Assembly (NCBI GenBank): GCA_022614805.1
Contig: JAKEHY010000015.1
Span: 62,001-126,000 of the forward strand
Source of the DNA: Candidatus Zixiibacteriota bacterium
GTDB lineage: Bacteria > Zixibacteria > MSB-5A5 > DSPP01
DNA: 64,000 bases
Reading direction: 5' to 3'
The notes beneath the pieces were generated by a model. It did not search any database and was not told where the DNA came from. It saw only the letters and a list, made by a program, of their open reading frames with translations. Positions 1-6,882 of the stretch are shown piece by piece. Position numbers and translations under genes: made by a program. Position 1 is the first letter of the stretch. Each line of letters opens with the position of its first letter.

Positions 1-2
1 TT

Positions 3-731
3 CTCGACTTAAACTCCCTTCGCTCGACTGCCAAGGGAGCCGAGGCCATCGTTAACGCCGTCGGCATCATCAAGGAAGTAAAGGGCAAAACCTTTGACGG
101 CATCCACCGGCAGGGGGTTGAAAATCTGATTGCCGCCGCAAAGGAGAATGGAATAAAGCGTTTCATCCATATTTCCGCTTTGGGCACCGGTGCTGGCATC
201 GACACGGCCTATTTCCGCACCAAAGAGGCCGGAGAAAAAGTCTTGATGGCCTCCGGCTTGGACTGGACGATTTTTCGACCCTCAATGATTGTCGGCCCCG
301 GCGATGGTTTTTCAACCGAAATGCTGGCGTTGATGAAAAAAGGCCCCTTCATTCCGGTAATAGGGAAGGGGGAGTACAAACTGCAAATGGTTTATATAGA
401 AGATGTGGCCGAATGCGTGGCGTTGGCGTTGCAGAAACCGGAAACCATCGGCCAGACCTATTGCCTCGGTGGGCCGGATATTATGACAATGAACGAGGTT
501 CTGGATTTTCTGGCCCGTTGGAAGGGAATTCACAAACCGAAAATTCATATTCCTCTTTTCATAATGCGCCCGGCTGCCGCCATTATGAAAGCCGTTTTGC
601 CCAACCCGCCGGTTACGCTTGACCAAATAAGAATGCTTTTGGCCGCCTTCACCTGCGACCCGACGGTTGCCTCCCGTGTTTTTGAAGTTACATTTAAACC
701 GTGGGCAGATGCAATAAAGGAGTATTCGTAG
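3..731 (+). CDS. NAD(P)-binding NmrA/NDUFA9-like protein, 5' truncated
   Basis: The reading frame is open to the left edge, so the N-terminus with its nucleotide-binding glycine loop is missing. About 242 residues remain. The segment around HISALGTGAG, then the F-R-P-S-M-I-V-G-P stretch, matches the atypical short-chain dehydrogenase group of NmrA and complex-I NDUFA9-like proteins, which bind NAD(P)H and act as sensors or sugar/isoprenoid-type reductases. The end of the protein has the usual helix-rich tail. It stops at TAG 729-731, directly followed by a perfect palindrome. The substrate cannot be told from the sequence. Confidence 0.75.
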   Translation, partial: LDLNSLRSTAKGAEAIVNAVGIIKEVKGKTFDGIHRQGVENLIAAAKENGIKRFIHISALGTGAGIDTAYFRTKEAGEKVLMASGLDWTIFRPSMIVGPGDGFSTEMLALMKKGPFIPVIGKGEYKLQMVYIEDVAECVALALQKPETIGQTYCLGGPDIMTMNEVLDFLARWKGIHKPKIHIPLFIMRPAAAIMKAVLPNPPVTLDQIRMLLAAFTCDPTVASRVFEVTFKPWADAIKEYS

Positions 732-752
732 GGGTTTGATTAATCAAACCCC
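731..752. repeat. 22-bp perfect palindrome after the first gene
   Basis: Arms GGGGTTTGATT and AATCAAACCCC are exact reverse complements with no spacer, starting on the last base of the preceding stop codon. It could fold as a terminator-like hairpin, but no T-run follows, so it may instead be a protein-binding dyad for the downstream thioredoxin reductase gene. Confidence 0.6.
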
Positions 753-823
753 TATCAAGGTGGAACTCAAATCAACTACAATCGGTTGTATGCTATTATG
801 ACGTGCAAGCGGAAGGGAGAAGA

Positions 824-1780
824 ATGAACGAAAGCTTTGACGTAATCATCGTTGGCGGCGGGCCGGGGGGGCTTTGCGCCGGAATGTATTCAGCCCGCGC
901 CAATTTGAAAACCGTTTTGTTGGAAAAGCTCATCCCCGGCGGGGAGATCGTCAACACCGCCTGGGTGGAAGATTATCCCGGCTTCGAGTTAATTGGCGGG
1001 CCGGAACTGGCCAAGAAAATGGAAGACCACGCCCGCAAATTCGGCCTGGAAATCCGCACCGAGAACGTGACGGAGATATACTCGGACGGTAACGAGAAAG
1101 TCGTCAAGACCGATGAGAATACCTACCGCGCCAAAGCGGTCATCCTCGCCACCGGCGGTTCCCCCAACAAACTCGGCATCCCCGGAGAGTTGGAATACGC
1201 AGGCAAGGGAGTCAGCTACTGCGCCCTCTGCGACGGTGCTTTCTTCAAAGGGGAGGTCATTGCCGTCATCGGCGGGGGAGACGCCGCGGTCGAAGAGGGG
1301 ACCTTCTTAACCAAGTTTGGCAGCAAGATCCACCTCATTCACCGGCGGGATTCCTTCCGGGCGCAGAAAATCATTCAAGACCGCGCCTTTTCCAATCCAA
1401 AAGTAGAGGTTATCTGGAACACTCTGGCGCAAGAAATCGTCGGCAATAGCAACAAAGTTTCCGGCGTGAAGCTGAAAAACGTCCAAACCGGTGAAATGAA
1501 AACCCTCCCGGTCGGTGCCGTTTTCATCTTCATCGGATTCGTTCCCAACTCGCACATCATTCGGGACAAAATCAATAAAGACAAATTGGGCTACATCATC
1601 ACCAACGACCGGATGGAAACCGGCGTCCCTGGTTTGTACGCCATCGGCGACGTCCGCTCCCAGCTTTGCAAACAGGTGACCAACGCCGTGGGGGATGCCA
1701 CCACAGCCGCCGTGGCCGCCCAGAAATACATCGACGCTTTGAAAATCGAACCGGCCCCGGCCTCATCCTCTAAAGGATAA
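824..1780 (+). CDS. trxB: thioredoxin-disulfide reductase
   Basis: This FAD enzyme passes electrons from NADPH to thioredoxin in the cytoplasm. Seen: an N-terminal FAD loop GGGPGG near residues 11-16, the redox pair C133-A-L-C136 followed by DGAFF, the NADPH loop IGGGDAA near residue 153, and the C-terminal FAD motif G-L-Y-A-I-G-D. The 318-residue length is normal. ATG 824 is chosen because GGAAGGGAG lies just upstream; a GTG at 803 in frame would start before that ribosome site. The gene stands alone between a palindrome and a hairpin repeat. Confidence 0.95.
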   Translation: MNESFDVIIVGGGPGGLCAGMYSARANLKTVLLEKLIPGGEIVNTAWVEDYPGFELIGGPELAKKMEDHARKFGLEIRTENVTEIYSDGNEKVVKTDENTYRAKAVILATGGSPNKLGIPGELEYAGKGVSYCALCDGAFFKGEVIAVIGGGDAAVEEGTFLTKFGSKIHLIHRRDSFRAQKIIQDRAFSNPKVEVIWNTLAQEIVGNSNKVSGVKLKNVQTGEMKTLPVGAVFIFIGFVPNSHIIRDKINKDKLGYIITNDRMETGVPGLYAIGDVRSQLCKQVTNAVGDATTAAVAAQKYIDALKIEPAPASSSKG

Positions 1781-1801
1781 ACCAAAGTAGGGTTTCAATT
1801 T

Positions 1802-1861
1802 CCCTCCCCTCAAGGGGAGGGATTAAGGCCTCCGCCGAAGGCGGAGGCCGAAGGGTGGGGT
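1802..1861. repeat. Double-hairpin intergenic repeat
   Basis: CCTCCCCT/AGGGGAGG is followed by a perfect 10-bp hairpin (1827-1836 with 1840-1849, loop GAA), then a GGGTGGGGTC tail. The first hairpin and tail match the element at 30344-30375, so this is a member of a dispersed family. It could also end transcription of trxB. Confidence 0.7.
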
Positions 1862-1900
1862 CATCGACTGATGAAATAGGAGCAGACACCACCACCCGAC

Positions 1901-1928
1901 TTGAATAGATTTCAAAAAAGCGTAAATT
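1901..1928 (+). promoter_or_regulatory. Sigma-70-type promoter of lipA, nearly leaderless
   Basis: TTGAAT (1901-1906), 16-bp spacer, TAAATT (1923-1928). The ATG of lipA begins 9 bases after the -10 box, so the expected transcript start lies only about 2-3 bases before the start codon. Inferred from sequence alone. Confidence 0.55.
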
Positions 1929-1937
1929 GAACAGGAA

Positions 1938-2888
1938 ATGAGTCCGATTACCGTAGAACCGCCGGTTGAAACCAAAACTCCCCAGCGCAAGCCCGACTGG
2001 CTGAAAGTAAGGCTTCCTCTCGGCGGCAACTACCGGCAGACCAAAACCCTGTTGGCCGATTTGGGTTTGAACACGGTTTGTCAGGAGGCGAGCTGTCCCA
2101 ACATCGGCGACTGCTACGAACGCCACACCGCCACCTTTTTACTTTTGGGCCAGCTCTGCACCCGCGGCTGCACCTTCTGCGATATCAAACGGGGCAAGCC
2201 GAACGGCATCGTTGACTTAGAGGACCCCCGCCGGGTGGCAGAGGCGGCCAAGCGTCTCGGTTTGCAATACATCGTCGTTACATCGGTCACCCGTGACGAT
2301 TTGCAGGATGGCGGCGCCTTCATCTTTGCCGAAACGATTAAAGCGATGCGCCGGGCCATCCCCGGCTGTCAGGTGGAGGTTCTCATTCCCGACTTTCGCG
2401 GCAGTTTGGATGCCCTTAAAGTAGTACTTGAAGCCCGGCCGGACGTTTTGAACCACAACACCGAAACCGTGCCCCGCCTGTACCGCAAAGTCCGCCTGGG
2501 GGCCGAATACGGAAGAACCTTGGAGCTTTTGACCCGTTCCAAGCAATTTTACCCCCAAATTCCTACCAAATCCGGCCTGATGGTCGGCTGCGGCGAAACC
2601 AAAGAAGAACTTGTGCAAACGATGCAGGATATTCGCAACTGCGGCACCGACATTTTGACCATAGGCCAGTATCTCTCGCCCGGCGGGTGGCATCTGCCGG
2701 TGGAAAAGTATTATCACCCGGACGAATTCGAGGAACTGCGGGTGGCCGGGGTGAAGATGGGGTATCAATACGTTTTCTCCGGCCCGCTCGTGCGCAGCTC
2801 CTACCACGCCGGCGAGCAGGCGGCGCATCTGAAAAAGAAAGAAGAGCCGGCTACCGCTTCTGGACCTTCGCATTTCTTCGCCGTGTGA
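1938..2888 (+). CDS. lipA: lipoyl synthase
   Basis: Radical SAM enzyme that inserts two sulfur atoms into octanoyl groups on the E2 and H proteins. Both iron-sulfur sites are visible: the auxiliary cluster cysteines C48, C53 and C59 (CQEASCPNIGDC) and the radical SAM cysteines C74, C78 and C81 (CTRGCTFC). Length of 316 residues is typical. The C-terminal R-S-S-Y-H motif that supplies the serine ligand is present. The start ATG sits just after a strong -10 box, and the stop codon overlaps the next gene by four bases (GTGA), so the two are probably co-translated. Confidence 0.95.
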   Translation: MSPITVEPPVETKTPQRKPDWLKVRLPLGGNYRQTKTLLADLGLNTVCQEASCPNIGDCYERHTATFLLLGQLCTRGCTFCDIKRGKPNGIVDLEDPRRVAEAAKRLGLQYIVVTSVTRDDLQDGGAFIFAETIKAMRRAIPGCQVEVLIPDFRGSLDALKVVLEARPDVLNHNTETVPRLYRKVRLGAEYGRTLELLTRSKQFYPQIPTKSGLMVGCGETKEELVQTMQDIRNCGTDILTIGQYLSPGGWHLPVEKYYHPDEFEELRVAGVKMGYQYVFSGPLVRSSYHAGEQAAHLKKKEEPATASGPSHFFAV

Positions 2889-3508
2889 AGCTTTCGGACT
2901 ACGAAAAGCGTTATTCCGCATCCGCCATCATCTACCGGCAGGGGGACAGCCCCGACTCTCTTTTGTTGCTGGAGAAGGGAAAGGTTTCGCTTTCCAAAGT
3001 TCGGGGTGACAAACACTCTCTGCAAAAAATCGTGACCGAAGGGAGCTTCTTTGGTTTGGAGGAGTTTCTTTTGGCCGCCCCGCGCGAAGAAGAGGCCGCC
3101 ACTGCTGAAGATTCGGTGGTCTTGGAGCTGCCCCGCCATCTGGCGGAATCGTACCTGCTTTCCAATCCTCGATTTCTTTCCGAGCTTTGCGAATTTCTGG
3201 CCCGCAAAAGCCGCTGTCTGGACAAGGCCTTCTTTCTGGCCGGCAAATCGGAGGGGGCCCGTCTCTCCGCCGCCTTGTGGCTCACGCTGCAGGTGAGCGG
3301 CAACGGCCAGTCCCCCTTGGGCGCGGACGAAGTCTTGGAAATCCTTTTTTCCGCCACCGGTCTTTCCCCCGACAAAATCGCCGATTTTCTGGCCGAGTTG
3401 GAGCGGCTGGAAATCGTGGGAAAATCCGAAACAAAGCTCTTTTTAAAATCCGCCGAAAAACTCTTCCGCTACGCCGAATACCTCGAAGACAAAGAGCATT
3501 TCGGGTAA
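2885..3508 (+). CDS. CRP/FNR-family transcriptional regulator
   Basis: About 207 residues. The first 110 form a cyclic-nucleotide-binding-type beta roll (Y-R-Q-G-D near residue 18, then L-L-L-L-E-K-G-K-V-S-L). The C-terminal part contains a winged-helix-like stretch (GLSPDKIADFLAEL), but it lacks the usual R-x-x-V-S-R recognition pattern, so the DNA contacts may differ. No cysteine set typical of FNR is seen in the N-terminus. GTG 2885 overlaps the lipA stop. A CRP-like dyad at 4431-4446 in front of the respiratory island is a possible target. The ligand is unknown. Confidence 0.75.
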   Translation: MKLSDYEKRYSASAIIYRQGDSPDSLLLLEKGKVSLSKVRGDKHSLQKIVTEGSFFGLEEFLLAAPREEEAATAEDSVVLELPRHLAESYLLSNPRFLSELCEFLARKSRCLDKAFFLAGKSEGARLSAALWLTLQVSGNGQSPLGADEVLEILFSATGLSPDKIADFLAELERLEIVGKSETKLFLKSAEKLFRYAEYLEDKEHFG

Positions 3509-3531
3509 ACAAAACAGTCTCCGGCCAAAGG

Positions 3532-3548
3532 CCGACCATTTTGGTCGG
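3532..3548. promoter_or_regulatory. CCGACC-N5-GGTCGG dyad upstream of rrf2-1
   Basis: Perfect dyad (arms extend to 7 bp, CCGACCA/TGGTCGG). The same 6-bp arms with the same 5-base gap occur upstream of the second Rrf2 gene at 13753-13769. In both cases the dyad lies 26-27 bases before the -35 box, which argues for an operator; a terminator stem is the alternative. Confidence 0.55.
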
Positions 3549-3574
3549 ATATCCCAAAAAAATTATAAAAAAGC

Positions 3575-3603
3575 TTGACAGGCGGCCGATACGATAATAG
3601 ATT
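3575..3603 (+). promoter_or_regulatory. Promoter of rrf2-1
   Basis: TTGACA at 3575-3580 and TAGATT at 3598-3603 with a 17-bp spacer. The spacer contains CGGCCGATAC, which is repeated in the spacer of the second Rrf2 promoter. Confidence 0.5.
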
Positions 3604-3612
3604 ATTTGTGGA

Positions 3613-3639
3613 TTCAATGGATAAAGTGAATCCATTGAA
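3613..3639. repeat. 10-bp inverted repeat in the rrf2-1 leader
   Basis: TTCAATGGAT (3613-3622) and ATCCATTGAA (3630-3639) are exact reverse complements around a 7-base loop. It lies between the -10 box and the ribosome site, where an autoregulatory operator or an mRNA hairpin would act. Confidence 0.6.
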
Positions 3640-3656
3640 GAAGGAAGGAGGGAAGA

Positions 3657-4121
3657 ATGGCCCGGTTGTTGCCGCTTAGCAAAGGTTGCCAGTATGCAAT
3701 ACGAACGGCGGCCTTCCTTTCCCTGGAGCCGGCGGGAACGGTTTTCCCCCGGCGGGAGGTCAGCCGGCGCACCAAAATCTCCTACGCTTTCGTTTCGAAA
3801 ATCCTGCAAACGCTGACCAGGGCGGGGCTTTTGCACTCCCATCGCGGTTCCAAACGCGGGTATTCGCTGGCTCGCCCAGCCCGCCAAATCAGTCTTTTAG
3901 ACGTGGTTTCGGCCTACGACGGGCCTTTGGGGCATGAGGGGTGCCTCTTGGACGACTACAAACTCTGTCCCGGGGAGCGGGTATGCGCGGTTCACCATCG
4001 CCGGATGGCCATTCAGAAAAAACTGACCGAAAGTCTTTCCTCCGTCTCCATCACCCAGGTGGCCAGAACGCTTTTTACCCGGCACGGGGACGGCCAATTC
4101 AAACTTGCGGAGCACGTATGA
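3657..4121 (+). CDS. Rrf2-family Fe-S transcriptional regulator
   Basis: 154 residues with the Rrf2 winged helix (residues 1-85, including SRRTKISYAFVSKILQTL) and three cysteines C96, C104, C110 in the pattern C-x7-C-x5-C, followed by A-V-H. This arrangement is known from IscR and NsrR, where it holds an iron-sulfur cluster that senses cluster status, iron or nitric oxide. Strong ribosome site AAGGAGGGA before ATG 3657. It stands immediately before the respiratory island and has a close paralog at 13867-14322 with the same cysteine spacing. The last bases form an ATGA overlap with a short downstream frame. Confidence 0.88.
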   Translation: MARLLPLSKGCQYAIRTAAFLSLEPAGTVFPRREVSRRTKISYAFVSKILQTLTRAGLLHSHRGSKRGYSLARPARQISLLDVVSAYDGPLGHEGCLLDDYKLCPGERVCAVHHRRMAIQKKLTESLSSVSITQVARTLFTRHGDGQFKLAEHV

Positions 4122-4285
4122 GCGCGACGCGGGTCTCCCCGGCCATTTTTTTCGAGAAAATTCAATACCTGCCCCAGGGGGGCCTTAACCCCGGACCGGC
4201 GCCTGATGGCTCCACCGAGTTGCCCAACCAGCCATCCACCCAACCCTGCGTGGCGCCGGCCCGGGAAAAAAATAGGCTGCAACCG

Positions 4286-4405
4286 CTCGGCCATATTGGC
4301 GAGCCGGATGACATCGCCTACGGCATTCTCTATCTGGTCTCCGACGAATCGAAATTTGTCGCCGGCAGTGAGCTGGTGATAGATGGGGGGTATACGGCGC
4401 GATAG
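4286..4405 (+). pseudogene. 3' remnant of a short-chain dehydrogenase
   Basis: The last 39 codons before TAG 4405 read as the C-terminus of a classical SDR: L-G-H-I-G-E-P-D-D, then Y-L-V-S-D-E-S, then V-I-D-G-G-Y-T-A-R. The nucleotide-binding and catalytic parts are absent. The frame can be followed back to ATG 4118, which overlaps the Rrf2 stop (ATGA), but the 56 codons before the SDR-like part are proline-rich and unrecognised. A chimeric 95-residue product is therefore possible, though decay is more likely. The final 37 bases recur at 5744-5780. Confidence 0.7.
4367..4403 (+). repeat. Dehydrogenase 3'-end repeat, copy 1
   Basis: 37 bases ending at the stop codon match 5744-5780 at 34 of 37 positions. 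All three differences fall on third codon positions and are silent (gag/gaa, gat/gac, ggg/gga). The two copies bracket the one-heme barrel gene. Confidence 0.85.
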
Positions 4406-4429
4406 CGATATGATTTTTTTTCGACAGGT

Positions 4430-4447
4430 TCGTGAAATTATTCACGA
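4430..4447. promoter_or_regulatory. CRP-like operator before the one-heme barrel gene
   Basis: TCGTGAA (4430-4436) and TTCACGA (4441-4447) form a perfect 7-bp dyad. Read as half sites it is CGTGA-N6-TCACG, one mismatch per half from the classical TGTGA-N6-TCACA site of CRP. A CRP/FNR-family regulator is encoded about 1 kb upstream. Confidence 0.5.
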
Positions 4448-4487
4448 GCAAGATGCAAAAAACCGTTCACAAAGGAAAGAGGAAGTC

Positions 4488-5732
4488 ATGAAAACCCAAT
4501 CGGTCCGATTCAAGCTGGCGATGATAGCCGTCGTGACGGGATTATCCCTGCTGGCATCGTTCAATGGTTTGTTTGGGGTTACGCAGTTTTCGCGGAAGTA
4601 TGACATCGAGTGCAACGCCTGTCATACTTCGTTTCCACGTCTGACTTACTTTGGGGAGCAGTTCCAGCGCAACGGCTACCAATTGCCGGGCGAGGCAGAC
4701 GGGGATGAAAAGGAAAAACAAGCCATCGGCGCCAATCTTTTCGTCGATCGAGTGGAAAACTTCTTCGGCATCCGGATGAGCTTGACGCCTTTGGAGGTGA
4801 AAACCAAGAGCTTGGTTCACAACAACGACACGATAACCGCTGTAAACATCGGGAAAGCCGACTGGCTGCAGCTTTTTACAGCCGGGTCTATTTTCAAGAA
4901 CACCTCCATTTTCATTGAAACCGAAATCACCACGTCGGCGGTGAAGGTCAACTGGTTTTACCTCGGCTTTCATCGCCCCTTCGGAACCAGCGACCTGGTT
5001 CACCTGCGCATCGGCCAGCTTTCCCCTATGGAGTGGCACGGTATTTCCGGGCGGCTGCGGATGATACCCAACGTCAACATTCAGGCCGTTTCGGGCGTTC
5101 AGTCCTCGAACGGGAAGGGGAAGGATTCGCAACCTTTGGCCAGCGCCTTTCCGAGCTTGGAGCTCTACGGCTGGCAAGGCCCGGTACTCTATTCTGTCGG
5201 GATTTCCAACGGCCCGAAGGCAACGGACCCGAACCAGTTCAAAAACTTTTTCGGGACGCTACGGTTTGAGGCCACGGGCGGAAGCTTTGCCGGAAGTTCG
5301 GTCTCCTTCTGGGGATTTCGTGGATACGATACCAAAGACGACAGTACCTTACAGAAACTGAACAATTACTGGCGGGCCTCTCCCGGCTTCAATCTCCGTT
5401 ACCGCTCGCTGGATGTGACCGGAGCTTTCTTCTACGGTGAGGATGGCAACTGGACTTTGGCCACAACGGCGCAGAAAAATTCCTTCCGGGGGGGCGCCGT
5501 TCAGGTGGGCTACAACATTAGCCCCAGGGTGTACGGGATACTCCAATACGACGAGGTGAATTCCCATCTTTCTTCTTCCCTTGATTTTCGGAAAATCACC
5601 CCGTCCATATGGTATATGGCGAGGCAGAATATGCGATTGGGGCTGACCGGACGGGTTGACCTTTTGAAAGAAACGACCACCCATCCGGCCAAGATTCACG
5701 AGCTCATAGCCACCGTTCGCACGATGTTTTAG
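4488..5732 (+). CDS. One-heme outer-membrane beta-barrel protein
   Basis: 414 residues with a signal peptide (basic start, hydrophobic stretch to about residue 28) and a single c-heme motif C-N-A-C-H near residue 40, followed by F-P-R-L-T-Y-F-G. The rest is rich in alternating aromatic and polar residues and ends V-R-T-M-F, as outer-membrane barrels do. Such heme-tagged barrels occur beside extracellular electron transfer genes, so a role as a heme-plugged porin is inferred. ATG 4488 follows GAGGAAG. Bracketed by two copies of a dehydrogenase 3' end, suggesting insertion or duplication at this spot. Confidence 0.75.
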   Translation: MKTQSVRFKLAMIAVVTGLSLLASFNGLFGVTQFSRKYDIECNACHTSFPRLTYFGEQFQRNGYQLPGEADGDEKEKQAIGANLFVDRVENFFGIRMSLTPLEVKTKSLVHNNDTITAVNIGKADWLQLFTAGSIFKNTSIFIETEITTSAVKVNWFYLGFHRPFGTSDLVHLRIGQLSPMEWHGISGRLRMIPNVNIQAVSGVQSSNGKGKDSQPLASAFPSLELYGWQGPVLYSVGISNGPKATDPNQFKNFFGTLRFEATGGSFAGSSVSFWGFRGYDTKDDSTLQKLNNYWRASPGFNLRYRSLDVTGAFFYGEDGNWTLATTAQKNSFRGGAVQVGYNISPRVYGILQYDEVNSHLSSSLDFRKITPSIWYMARQNMRLGLTGRVDLLKETTTHPAKIHELIATVRTMF

Positions 5733-5743
5733 GAGGAAAAGAG

Positions 5744-5780
5744 AGTGAACTGGTGATAGACGGGGGATATACGGCGCGAT
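5744..5780 (+). repeat. Dehydrogenase 3'-end repeat, copy 2
   Basis: Second copy of the 37-base end of an SDR gene, reading S-E-L-V-I-D-G-G-Y-T-A-R then TGA (5780-5782). Nothing upstream of it in this frame resembles an SDR. It starts 11 bases after the stop codon of the preceding gene and ends 29 bases before the next promoter. Confidence 0.85.
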
Positions 5781-5809
5781 GAGGGCTCAAAGGGTCTACC
5801 CAGATTTAC

Positions 5810-5839
5810 TTGACAAGGATATGAGGAAGGTCATATTAT
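5810..5839 (+). promoter_or_regulatory. Promoter of the mtrAB-like operon
   Basis: Perfect TTGACA (5810-5815), 18-bp spacer, TATTAT (5834-5839). The predicted leader before ATG 5961 is about 115 bases and holds no convincing gene. It ends with a ribosome site AGGAGG at 5951-5956. Confidence 0.6.
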
Positions 5840-5960
5840 CAAACGACCTGATGGAACGATTCGGCCCGCATAGGAAGAGAGGGAACTTCAGGATTCCAGT
5901 CGCAAACCCGTTTCTTGTTCATTTCCATCACACACATTTTACCCACAACAGGAGGGCGTT

Positions 5961-6872
5961 ATGACAAAGTTGAAGTTGCTTTCTTCCGGCTTCTTCGGGC
6001 TGGCGGCGGTGGCTTTCGCCGCCTGGGGGCTTTCCGCCTCCGACCCGAAGGAGGTTAAAGGGGAGTATGTCGGCAGCGAAAAGTGCCTGGAATGCCATGG
6101 CGAAAAAATTCTGGCCGACTACCAGCACACGGTCCACTTCGGGGTGGAGCAAAACGCCCAGACGGAGCTGGAAAAGAATATGTGCGAGGCCTGCCACGGG
6201 CCCGGCGGCGGGCACGTGGAAAACACGGAGGACCGGAAACTCCACTGGACCTTCAAGGAGGCGGACGGCGAGACCCCCGAAGAGTGGAACCAGATTTGTC
6301 TGCAATGCCACGAGAAGGGAGTGCAGACGCATTGGACCGGCTCCATGCACGAGAGCCGCGGGCTGGCCTGTGTGAACTGCCATACTTTGATGAAGAAGGT
6401 CTCGGAGGAATTCCAATTGGCCAAACCGACCGCGCCGGAGGTTTGCTTTACCTGCCATAAAATGAAGAAGATGCAGTTCCAAAAATCCTCCCATATGCCC
6501 TTGATGGAGGGGAAGCTGGCCTGCGTGGACTGCCACAACCCGCACGGTTCCCCCAATCCGAGTATGTTGATTGAGAATTCGGTCAACGAGAACTGCACCA
6601 AATGCCATTCTGAAAAGGCTGGACCGATGCTCTGGGAGCATCCGCCGGTGCGGGAAAACTGTTTGAACTGCCACAACCCGCACGGGTCGAACCACGATAA
6701 CCTTTTGGTGGTCAAGCGCCCGCGGCTATGCCAGCGCTGTCACATTGAGGCCCGGCACCCGACCACCCCCCAGTCAGAGGCGACGCAATTTGCCATTGAC
6801 CGGGGTTGCGTAAACTGTCACTCGCAAATTCACGGCTCGAACCATCCCTCCGGGATGCGGTTCCTACGATAG
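5961..6872 (+). CDS. Decaheme c-type cytochrome, MtrA/DmsE family
   Basis: 303 residues with a signal peptide (cleavage after about residue 26) and ten C-x-x-C-H motifs, the number and size of the MtrA/DmsE/PioA family. In that family the cytochrome sits inside an outer-membrane barrel and carries electrons between periplasm and cell surface. The next gene, 10 bases downstream, encodes the matching MtrB/PioB barrel, which strongly supports the assignment. No large surface cytochrome of the MtrC/OmcA type is seen nearby, which is more like PioAB/MtoAB systems that oxidise iron. Direction of electron flow is not shown by the sequence. Confidence 0.92.
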   Translation: MTKLKLLSSGFFGLAAVAFAAWGLSASDPKEVKGEYVGSEKCLECHGEKILADYQHTVHFGVEQNAQTELEKNMCEACHGPGGGHVENTEDRKLHWTFKEADGETPEEWNQICLQCHEKGVQTHWTGSMHESRGLACVNCHTLMKKVSEEFQLAKPTAPEVCFTCHKMKKMQFQKSSHMPLMEGKLACVDCHNPHGSPNPSMLIENSVNENCTKCHSEKAGPMLWEHPPVRENCLNCHNPHGSNHDNLLVVKRPRLCQRCHIEARHPTTPQSEATQFAIDRGCVNCHSQIHGSNHPSGMRFLR

Positions 6873-6882
6873 GGAGGCGAAG

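Noticed and set aside
731-752. FNR box in the palindrome after the first gene
   Set aside because: FNR sites need TTGAT-N4-ATCAA; here the gap is only two bases, so it is listed simply as a palindrome.
5779-5964. A 61-codon frame in the leader of the decaheme gene
   Set aside because: It spans the promoter and the ribosome site of the next gene and has no coding features; it is treated as leader.
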